Assembly: GCA_944322865.1 (NCBI GenBank)
Contig: CALUQJ010000010.1
Coordinates: forward strand, 1 to 38,069
Reading direction: 5' to 3'
Source: Candidatus Gastranaerophilales bacterium
GTDB lineage: Bacteria; Cyanobacteriota; Vampirovibrionia; Gastranaerophilales; Gastranaerophilaceae
Length of the DNA: 38,069 bases
In this document: positions 32,520-38,069 of the stretch, in pieces
Layout of the letters: every line of letters begins with the position of its first letter
How positions within the stretch are numbered: position 1 is the stretch's first letter
The notes under the pieces: generated by a model
What the model was told of the DNA's origin: nothing
The model's input: only the letters and a program-made list of their open reading frames with translations
The model's database searches: none
Position numbers and translations under genes: made by a program

Positions 32520-32923
32520 TGGACGACAATAAAATCTATTTAATAGAAAGAATTGTAGCAGGTCTGTCTTACCCCACATATGGACTTGTCGGTTTTGTAT
32601 GGTTGATTTTGGGACTGTTTACAAACGCTAAATTACGCTCTTTTATGCAATACCATATATTCCAGTCTATTTTTCTTTCAATTGCCATTTACCTTTTGGG
32701 AATGCTGTTAGAATTTATTTTGAATATGTTGAGTTTAATCCCGGTTGTTAATATTATTGTTTTGAATATAGTTATGTTTTTCAATTCACCGGTATTATTC
32801 GGACTTTCTATAATACAGGTAATAATAACTGCATTGTTGTTATATTGCGGAATTACGGCATTTTTAGGAATAAGAACTTATATTCCTTTTGTATCGGAAA
32901 TAATCGACCGTAATGTAAGATAG
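32519..32923 (+). CDS. Small polytopic membrane protein, possibly Tic20-like
   Basis: The 134-residue protein has four hydrophobic segments (about 8-33, 47-72, 74-93, 97-117). The opening ERIVAGLSYPTYGLVGF, the central RSFMQYHIFQSIFLSIAIY and the ending YIPFVSEIIDRNVR resemble Tic20/Ycf60-type proteins of cyanobacteria and plastids; the DUF4870-type family has a similar build, so the assignment is tentative. Tic20 is a channel component of the plastid import translocon, and its bacterial role is unsettled. The start overlaps the stop of the TPR gene by one base. Confidence 0.55.
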   Translation: MDDNKIYLIERIVAGLSYPTYGLVGFVWLILGLFTNAKLRSFMQYHIFQSIFLSIAIYLLGMLLEFILNMLSLIPVVNIIVLNIVMFFNSPVLFGLSIIQVIITALLLYCGITAFLGIRTYIPFVSEIIDRNVR

Positions 32924-32927
32924 TTTT

Positions 32928-32968
32928 AAAAAATCCGCAGCCGCAGCAGATATTGCTACCTGCCGCGG
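32928..32968 (-). terminator. Terminator of the phosphodiester glycosidase gene
   Basis: On the minus strand a GC-rich imperfect stem (CCGC with GCGG, then GCAG with CTGC, 32968-32935) is followed by six Ts (32933-32928). It begins 13 bases after the stop codon at 32981. Confidence 0.75.
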
Positions 32969-32980
32969 CAAACTTGTATA

Positions 32981-34246
32981 TCAGGCTTCACCTGTGCGAG
33001 AAAGGACAATCGCATTGGAAAGCGGTATTCCTCCTTTAACCTGTGGTTTGTTAACTACACTACCGTTAACATACATAACGGTTGAGCCGCCGCCATCAAG
33101 GTTAATAGCACCGATACAGCCTGCTGACTTCATAAACCCTGCTAATTCCATTAATGTCATACCGATAGAGCTTCCTTCACGTCCGTCAACTGCAACCAGT
33201 ACAAGATTATTTTCTGAAGTGTAACCAATCGCACTACGTGGATTTCTACCGCCAACAGAGCCGAGTTTTTGCGCAGTCATGTCTACAAAGACTTCGCCAT
33301 CTTTTACTAAATAAGGTCCCCCGCTTATTATGTGGCGGACATTTTTCCATTCCGGAGTTGTTGCGATGTTAACTTTAACAGACTTGCTGCCCCAAAATTT
33401 ACTGAGCTGAGCTTTGGGACCGACTATAACATAACCTTCCTCTGGTATGACAAGCGGATTTGCGGAGGCGGCAATTATATTCCCGTCCTTGTCTATTGAA
33501 AGCTGAGTACCATATTTAGGAGAAGCAGGAGAGGTTTTGCCCCAGTCTGTTGTGTATGCAATGACATGCGTTGAAAGCATACGCGGCTGATTAATGTTGT
33601 CTATTTTTACAACTGCATTTTTATTTTTTATAGTTGCATTCATCTGAACACGTGCAACATCAAATCCGTCATCAAAAATTCCAAGCGCGACTCTGTCATA
33701 CACAGGACCTGTATAAAGTTTTTCATCAATCATTAATGTTCCGAGCGGAACACCTGTTTGCGGCTTAAAATAGGTGCCGTTTAAAGCAACTATGGCATTG
33801 TTGTTTTTCGCAATAGTAGAGATTGACCTTCTGCTTTTAAGGCTAACTGAATTAGAAAGCACCGGTTTAATCAGTGTATTTTGAGTAAGCGCAAAATTTA
33901 TTTCCACAACATTAATTCTGACCGGTCTGCCTAAATAGTATTTTGTAAGTTTAATATGCTTAACACCCTCTGCGACATCATAGATAACCCCTGACGGATA
34001 CTTTTTCTTGATATTTTCATCAAACTCCTGTTTTTTTAGTTCAGGCGAAAACTCTTTGAAGATTTTTTCCTTAACTGTTTGAGTATCCAAATCCAGCGGC
34101 GGGGTTGATTTTTTAGCAATAAAATTGTCGCTGGCATAGATAGAAACTCCGGAGAGTGAACATAGCATAGCCAGTATCGTTACCCCGGTAATAATTCCGA
34201 TAAGTCGATATTCCTCATATCTTGGCACAGAAAACATAGTATCCAT
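32981..34246 (-). CDS. Phosphodiester glycosidase family (NAGPA/DUF2233) protein
   Basis: The 421-residue product has one N-terminal membrane helix (about 15-38) with a charged cytoplasmic stub, so most of it lies outside the membrane. The C-terminal half is a NAGPA/DUF2233 domain: VALNGTYF, ISGGPYLVKDG, NPRSAIGYTSENNLVLVAVDGR, and the diagnostic ELAGFMKSAGCIGAINLDGGGSTVMYVNG. Related enzymes remove N-acetylglucosamine from phosphodiesters; in bacteria exopolysaccharide or teichoic-acid-type substrates are suspected. AGGTGA precedes the ATG. A leader of about 200 bases with strong secondary structure lies upstream. Confidence 0.9.
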   Translation of the reverse strand: MDTMFSVPRYEEYRLIGIITGVTILAMLCSLSGVSIYASDNFIAKKSTPPLDLDTQTVKEKIFKEFSPELKKQEFDENIKKKYPSGVIYDVAEGVKHIKLTKYYLGRPVRINVVEINFALTQNTLIKPVLSNSVSLKSRRSISTIAKNNNAIVALNGTYFKPQTGVPLGTLMIDEKLYTGPVYDRVALGIFDDGFDVARVQMNATIKNKNAVVKIDNINQPRMLSTHVIAYTTDWGKTSPASPKYGTQLSIDKDGNIIAASANPLVIPEEGYVIVGPKAQLSKFWGSKSVKVNIATTPEWKNVRHIISGGPYLVKDGEVFVDMTAQKLGSVGGRNPRSAIGYTSENNLVLVAVDGREGSSIGMTLMELAGFMKSAGCIGAINLDGGGSTVMYVNGSVVNKPQVKGGIPLSNAIVLSRTGEA

Positions 34247-34453
34247 AACGTCACCTATAGATTTAAAAAAGTAACCGGATACCTTTTTGATTAAAGAGTG
34301 GTGTGGGGAATAACACTCGTCAAGGGGTGTACACCAAAACTGATATTCACTTTTTTCGGGCGTTTGTGGAGAAGTTAATACCGCTTTCAGGCATTTGTTT
34401 TATGGTCATCAATAGAGTTCACCTGCCTCCGGGGTATACGCCCCTCTACTACA
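34247..34453 (-). ncRNA. Candidate structured leader or small RNA upstream of the glycosidase gene
   Basis: A sigma-70-like promoter (34482-34454) points into about 200 bases of minus-strand sequence with no credible ORF. Bases around 34449-34433 can pair with those at about 34336-34320 over 17 positions with few mismatches, closing a long arm. Local hairpins GGGGCGTATACCCC (34444-34431) and GGTGTACACC (34335-34326) compete with it. A GAGTG/CACTC hairpin follows, then a weak stem with T-run at 34287-34265 about 20 bases before the ATG. I compared it by eye with common riboswitches and with 6S, SRP and tmRNA motifs and found no convincing match. Confidence 0.4.
34265..34287 (-). terminator. 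Weak terminator-like hairpin in the glycosidase leader
   Basis: On the minus strand AAAAAGGTA pairs with TACTTTTTT around TCCGGT, and the 3' arm is itself a T-run. It may end the leader RNA or act as an attenuator. Confidence 0.4.
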
Positions 34454-34482
34454 ATTATAGCACAAAATATAAAAAAGCACAA
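34454..34482 (-). promoter_or_regulatory. Promoter of the structured leader / glycosidase gene
   Basis: On the minus strand TTGTGC (34482-34477) and TATAAT (34459-34454) have a 17-base spacer, about 210 bases before ATG 34246. Confidence 0.65.
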
Positions 34483-34560
34483 CCCCTTCCGGAAAAAGGG
34501 TTACAAAACTAAATAGAGGCATTTTTACACTTATTTTAGAAAAACAAACCTTTGTACAAT

Positions 34561-34629
34561 TTGTCAGACTGGCAATGATTGACTAAAATAGTCATAATAT
34601 TTTACAAAATCCTGTTTTTTGTGCATAAT
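34561..34629 (+). promoter_or_regulatory. Two possible promoters of the Ski2-like helicase gene
   Basis: TTGTCA (34561-34566) with TAAAAT (34584-34589), and TTTACA (34601-34606) with CATAAT (34624-34629), both have 17-base spacers. The second lies nearer the ATG at 34662, which has AGGG seven bases upstream. Confidence 0.45.
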
Positions 34630-34661
34630 ATAAGTGGATATAGTCTGGTAAGGGTATTGAA

Positions 34662-36950
34662 ATGTTTGAATTTCCATTTGAATTAGATGAATTTCAAAAG
34701 CAGGCGTGCGAATATATAAATGAAGGAAAAAGCGTTGTTGTCTGTGCTCCTACAGGAGCTGGAAAAACTGTTATAGCTCAACACGCAATTCATAAAGCAC
34801 TTGAAGCAGGTACACGAATTTTTTATACAACACCATTAAAGGCTTTGTCCAATCAAAAATATTATGATTTTAGTGAAAAATACGGGCATGAAAATGTCGG
34901 GCTCTTGACCGGTGACACCTCTATTAATCGTGATGCTCAAATCGTTATTATGACAACGGAAGTTTTCAGAAACATGCTTTACGGCACGAATTTTGGGGCT
35001 GTTGCAGATAATTTAAAAAATGTCCGTTATGTCGTGCTTGATGAAGTTCATTATATGAATGACGAGCAACGCGGTACGGTTTGGGAAGAAAGTATTATAT
35101 ATTGTCCGACAAACGTACAGATAATAGCACTTTCTGCAACTGTTGCAAATGCAGATGAACTCACTGCCTGGATTAATACAGTACATTCAAGAACTGAACT
35201 TGTAAATACTGATTTTAGACCTGTACCTTTAAAATTCTACTATTTTGACAGTTCGCAGCCTGATAAACTTCTTCCGCTTTTTACGCCTTCAGGTCAGCTT
35301 AACAAAAAAATTAATCCCGAAAAACGTACACCTTATAAAAGCCGCAAAAAACAGCGTTCATACGAAAGAGATGTAATATCAAATCTTGCCAAAAATGATA
35401 TGCTTCCGGCTATATACTTTACATTCTCACGTAAAAAGTGTGATGAACAGATGGAAAAATGCGCTGAAACCTTAAATCTGGTAACTCGAGCAGAGCAGGC
35501 TCAGATACAGCAGTTTATTGATGAATACATTGCTGAAAATCCACATCTGTACGGTAATAAACATATTGACTATCTTCTTTGCGGGGTAGCCTCACACCAT
35601 GCCGGACTTCTTCCCGGCTGGAAAAACCTTGTAGAAAAATTATTTCAAAAAGGTCTAATAAAAGTTGTTTTTGCAACAGAAACGCTTGCTGCCGGAATAA
35701 ATATGCCTGCACGCTCTACTGTTATAAGTGCTACAAGTAAACGCACTGATAACGGTCACAGAATGCTTACAGCGAATGAATTTTTGCAAATGTCAGGACG
35801 TGCCGGCAGGCGCGGAATGGATGAGGTAGGATATGTTACAATCGTAGGTACCCAGTACCAAACACCGGAAGAAGTTGCAGAACTCGTATTAAGTCCTGCA
35901 AATCCGCTCGAAAGCCGTTTTTCACCAACATATTCAATGGTATTGAATTTACTTCAGCGATTTAGCCTTGAAGAAGCAAAAGAATTAATCCTGAAAAGTT
36001 TCGGATACTATTCTTCTGCGCCGCGTTTAAAACCACTGTTAAAACAGGCTGAAATGTATAACGCAGAACTGAAAGAACGCGAGTTTCTCTGTCCGTATAA
36101 ACTCCCGGTTGAAGATTTTTATGAATATAACCAAATCAGAAATATTTACGTACAGAACAGACAAACTTACAAAAAAATCCTCAAACAAGAAAGGGCTAAA
36201 AACAGACCTATATCTCAGGAGGTCATTGATTTTAATCGTGAGAATAAAGCAATGCTTGCAAGAATGCATGATATTTATTGCGATATGTGTAAATATTACA
36301 AAAAGCACTCAAAAAGTATTGAAGTTGTCGCTCGGATTGAGCAAAAGCAGCATAAACTTAATAAAGAAATAGACCGTCAGCGTGATATATTCTGGAATAA
36401 ATTCTTAGCGCGCCGTGCAGTGCTGTCGGAATTTGGATATCTGGAAAATGATTACCCGACAGAAAAAGGAGTTACAACGGCTCAGATAAGATCTGAAAAC
36501 GAATTATTTTTGGCAGAAATCATATATTCGCATGTATTAGAAAATCTTACACCTGCGCAGCTTGCGGCAGTGATTTGCGCGACAACAACAGAAGAATTGC
36601 GGATTGATTTACCTTATATGCCGGTATCAGAACCAGTAAGAAAAACTTTGAATTTACTCAAAAATATTCGTCGCAGAGTAGAAAAAGTTCAGAGTAAATA
36701 TGAAGTAGAAGCGCCGATGTATATAAACGCCTATTTTTCATCAATGATAGAATTGTGGGCAGAGGGAGCGGAATGGGAAACAGTCACGGAAAATATTGAT
36801 ATGGGCGAAGGCGATGTAGTGCGCTCCTTTAAGCGTGTTGTTGATGTCCTGAGGCAGTTTACAACAATTGCGAATGTTCCGGAAGCACTTGTATTTACGG
36901 CGCGTGAAGCAATTGATAAAATCCAGCGTGAACCCGTTAATGTTGATTAA
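34662..36950 (+). CDS. Ski2/Mtr4-like DEVH-box RNA helicase
   Basis: The 762-residue protein is a superfamily 2 helicase of the Ski2-like type. Motifs in order: Q-like FELDEFQKQAC, Walker A APTGAGKT (about 30-37), TTPLKALSNQK, DEVHYM (motif II), SATVAN (motif III), GVASHHAGLLPGWK, FATETLAAGINMPARS (motif V) and QMSGRAGRRGMD (motif VI). A basic coiled-coil insertion and a DSHCT-type C-terminal domain (LLKNIRRRVEKVQSKYEV and INAYFSSMIELWAEGAEWETV, up to DVLRQFTTIANV) complete it. Ski2-like proteins of this layout occur in cyanobacteria and plastids (ISE2-like), where RNA processing roles are proposed. It ends overlapping the convergent small gene by four bases. Confidence 0.93.
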   Translation: MFEFPFELDEFQKQACEYINEGKSVVVCAPTGAGKTVIAQHAIHKALEAGTRIFYTTPLKALSNQKYYDFSEKYGHENVGLLTGDTSINRDAQIVIMTTEVFRNMLYGTNFGAVADNLKNVRYVVLDEVHYMNDEQRGTVWEESIIYCPTNVQIIALSATVANADELTAWINTVHSRTELVNTDFRPVPLKFYYFDSSQPDKLLPLFTPSGQLNKKINPEKRTPYKSRKKQRSYERDVISNLAKNDMLPAIYFTFSRKKCDEQMEKCAETLNLVTRAEQAQIQQFIDEYIAENPHLYGNKHIDYLLCGVASHHAGLLPGWKNLVEKLFQKGLIKVVFATETLAAGINMPARSTVISATSKRTDNGHRMLTANEFLQMSGRAGRRGMDEVGYVTIVGTQYQTPEEVAELVLSPANPLESRFSPTYSMVLNLLQRFSLEEAKELILKSFGYYSSAPRLKPLLKQAEMYNAELKEREFLCPYKLPVEDFYEYNQIRNIYVQNRQTYKKILKQERAKNRPISQEVIDFNRENKAMLARMHDIYCDMCKYYKKHSKSIEVVARIEQKQHKLNKEIDRQRDIFWNKFLARRAVLSEFGYLENDYPTEKGVTTAQIRSENELFLAEIIYSHVLENLTPAQLAAVICATTTEELRIDLPYMPVSEPVRKTLNLLKNIRRRVEKVQSKYEVEAPMYINAYFSSMIELWAEGAEWETVTENIDMGEGDVVRSFKRVVDVLRQFTTIANVPEALVFTAREAIDKIQREPVNVD

Positions 36951-37240
36951 TTAGCTTTAAAGTCGTGTGAATGAGCGGTCTTAATTGCGGTGTAGGAACC
37001 AGCAATGAGAGCAAGTAGACTGTTAACAAATAACGAATTTTTTGTTGGAGAATTTTTGAAAACAACGCATTTTCTGCAAACCATATCAAGTGCAACACCA
37101 AACCCGAGCCATACCCCGGCTGTTTTTAAACCTTCTTTGAATGGCGATGGGTGATAAGAATGAGTCTGTGCCTGTGGCAGTTCCTGTTGTTTATTCTGTC
37201 TGCAATATGTGTCGTAAGATGATATTCTCTGTATTTTCAT
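36947..37240 (-). CDS. Orphan 97-residue membrane protein
   Basis: This small protein starts MKIQRISSYD and carries two hydrophobic segments (about 38-55 and 70-88) separated by a basic, Cys-containing loop. No family is recognised. It overlaps the helicase stop codon by four bases in convergent orientation. No ribosome binding site is seen before the ATG; the leader there is AT-rich. The MKI opening with polar residues, no Sec cleavage site and a short hydrophobic stretch resembles the kinase-like protein at 1636. It is kept as a gene because the composition is protein-like; confidence is moderate. Confidence 0.55.
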   Translation of the reverse strand: MKIQRISSYDTYCRQNKQQELPQAQTHSYHPSPFKEGLKTAGVWLGFGVALDMVCRKCVVFKNSPTKNSLFVNSLLALIAGSYTAIKTAHSHDFKAN

Positions 37241-37532
37241 GGGGAATTTATATTTTGTTTAGTATATCTGTTGAAACTATTACTTTTAAAATTATAAAGT
37301 TAAATTTAGTATAACCATATTATTACGATTAGTTTCCAATAAGTATTATAGCATTCTTATTATTTATTTCAAGCATTAATAATATAAACACCTAAATAAA
37401 ATACATTTAAATTAATTCTTGATCTGAATATACATTATTATGAAAATATTCATATTGTAGAAACTCCAATAAACGATTTAGAAGCTGGTATTTTACAAAA
37501 ATTGTTTTGAGCACTAATGTCTATTTATATTA
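37241..37532. other. AT-rich intergenic stretch without a clear gene
   Basis: Nothing convincing is seen here. TATGAA and TTCATA (37439-37454) form a small inverted repeat around a four-base loop. From 37400 to 37510 one plus-strand frame is open for 36 codons and reads protein-like (ending ETPINDLEAGILQKLF), but has no start codon or ribosome binding site; it may be a gene remnant. Confidence 0.4.
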
Positions 37533-37558
37533 AAAAAGACCTCTTAAGAGGTCTTTTT
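37533..37558 (-). terminator. Rho-independent terminator of tRNA-Leu(CAA)
   Basis: A 26-base perfect palindrome centred on CTCTTAAGAG with A- and T-run flanks begins two bases past the tRNA 3' end on the minus strand. Being symmetrical, it could also work on the other strand. Confidence 0.9.
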
Positions 37559-37560
37559 AA

Positions 37561-37646
37561 TGCCGAAAGCCGGAGTCGAACCGGCACGTGGGGTGAACCA
37601 CACCAGATTTTGAGTCTGGCACGTCTACCAATTTCATCACTTCGGC
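37561..37646 (-). tRNA. tRNA-Leu(CAA)
   Basis: A class II cloverleaf of 86 bases lies on the minus strand: acceptor GCCGAAG with TTTCGGC plus discriminator A, D-arm with AATTGGTAGA, anticodon stem CAGA/TCTG around CTCAAAA with anticodon CAA, a long variable arm (TGTGGTTCACCCCAC), and T-arm GCCGG-TTCGACT-CCGGC. CCA is not encoded. It is the second leucine tRNA in the window. Confidence 0.96.
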
Positions 37647-37823
37647 ATGAAATTGCTGTCCGTATTTTTATATTACCAGAAACATTTCAAATTTCAAATA
37701 TATTTTATAAAAATTTATATATTCAACTAATTTTTCTACTTCATCTAGCCGAATCGGACTTACCTGTCTATCTGTTTTACTGATTGTTAAAAGCAAATAA
37801 AATATCTGTTAAAAGAGGGTGAT

Positions 37824-38069
37824 ATGCATAAATATATTCTTTTAATTTTTGTATTTAATTTTTTACTTCATCCGGTTTGCGCAATGACAGTGTCAGGTAA
37901 TGTGGAAAAAAACGGGACTTTCAACTCTAATCGAATTATTGATTCAGACACTAATTTTCCAGTTCCAGATGTAAAAATAGAACTTCCTAAGCAAAATTAC
38001 ACAACGTTTACTGATAATCAAGGCGCATTTGCACTTAATACAGATATAGACGATAATACCATTATGTCT
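37824..38069 (+). CDS. Secreted protein, 5' part, carboxypeptidase-regulatory-like fold
   Basis: An open frame of 82 codons starts at ATG 37824 behind GAGGGTGAT and runs off the window end, so the product is incomplete. It begins with a Sec signal peptide (MHKYILLIFVFNFLLHPVCA, cleavage expected near residue 20). The next 60 residues read like a carboxypeptidase regulatory-like (CarboxypepD_reg) domain: MTVSGNVEKN, then VPDVKIELPKQNYTTFTDNQGAFAL, with the typical change from a G-x-V strand to T-D-x-x-G-x-F. What the full protein does cannot be told from this part. Confidence 0.75.
   Translation, partial: MHKYILLIFVFNFLLHPVCAMTVSGNVEKNGTFNSNRIIDSDTNFPVPDVKIELPKQNYTTFTDNQGAFALNTDIDDNTIMS

Noticed and set aside
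34247-34453. 6S RNA, cobalamin riboswitch or other known RNA class for the glycosidase leader
   Set aside because: The rod-like pairing recalls 6S RNA and a short CACCTGCC segment on the other strand recalls the B12 box end, but the remaining conserved motifs of these classes are missing.
34303-34512. Plus-strand frame of 69 codons in the helicase-glycosidase gap
   Set aside because: No ribosome binding site, and it lies antisense to the structured leader and its promoter; the translation has no domain-like features.
37400-37510. Protein-like open stretch in the intergenic region
   Set aside because: There is no start codon or ribosome binding site and only 36 codons; too little to call a pseudogene, noted as a possible remnant.
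37517-37783. Plus-strand frame of 88 codons across tRNA-Leu(CAA)
   Set aside because: It runs through the terminator and the whole tRNA gene on the opposite strand, so it is a chance frame.
1-38069. CRISPR arrays, insertion sequences, prophage or integrated elements
   Set aside because: No regular spacer-repeat pattern, transposase, integrase or attachment-site duplication next to the tRNA genes was seen; the repeated 20-base core is a regulatory element tied to gene starts.

Overview
The window is AT-rich bacterial chromosome, densely packed, with no sign of phage, insertion sequences or CRISPR. The gene mix suggests a member of the non-photosynthetic cyanobacterial sister lineage (Melainabacteria/Vampirovibrionia, probably Gastranaerophilales). 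This is an inference from content: a flagellar export gene next to a sigma-28-type factor, an SLH protein with a CsaB-type pyruvyltransferase, a Ski2-like helicase and an N-terminally extended RecG of the kind seen in cyanobacteria, a CHASE2 adenylate cyclase, a Tic20-like membrane protein, and several proteins of no recognised family. No 16S rRNA or other phylogenetic marker is present to prove it.

Layout. (1) 1-2817, plus strand: the 3' part of flhB, a fliA-like sigma factor and an orphan protein with kinase-like motifs. (2) 9770-2834, minus strand: a tightly coupled eight-gene operon holding a free-standing ClpX-type zinc finger, an unknown helical protein, ruvX, a DUF1292 protein, a protein built of six ClpC-type N-domain repeats without any ATPase, tilS, hpt and a soluble GAF histidine kinase. 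It diverges from a TPR lipoprotein, lgt and an MFS transporter (9882-12447). (3) 12504-14541, minus strand: an orphan small protein and pyruvate kinase, separated by a gene-free stretch with a repeated regulatory element and a terminator. (4) 14651-19814, plus strand: an SLH envelope protein, a Cys-rich secreted peptide, a small HEAT-like protein, a GT-C-like membrane protein, a patatin phospholipase and tRNA-Leu(UAA). (5) 22546-19978, minus strand: eda, kdgK and csaB. (6) 22608-26946, plus strand: adenylate cyclase overlapping recG. (7) 27047-30396: three consecutive orphan genes, each preceded by the same element (core GTATATACTTTATATAT) at a fixed distance from the start codon. (8) 30487-32923: rpiB, rsfS, a TPR protein and a Tic20-like protein. 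(9) 34246-32981, minus strand: a phosphodiester glycosidase-family protein behind a long structured leader. (10) 34662-38069: Ski2-like helicase, a small orphan membrane protein, tRNA-Leu(CAA), and the start of a secreted protein cut by the window end.

Connections. The SLH protein and CsaB are plausibly two halves of one wall-anchoring system, because CsaB-type pyruvylation creates the polymer ligand that SLH domains bind. The lipoprotein sits directly before lgt, which lipidates such proteins. eda and kdgK together convert 2-keto-3-deoxygluconate to pyruvate and glyceraldehyde-3-phosphate, and pyk provides the other pyruvate-forming step in the window.

The two best candidates for something undescribed are the operon pairing two ATPase-less Clp substrate-recognition modules, and the three-gene family under a shared non-canonical regulatory element, which also has a fourth, gene-less copy in front of a terminator.
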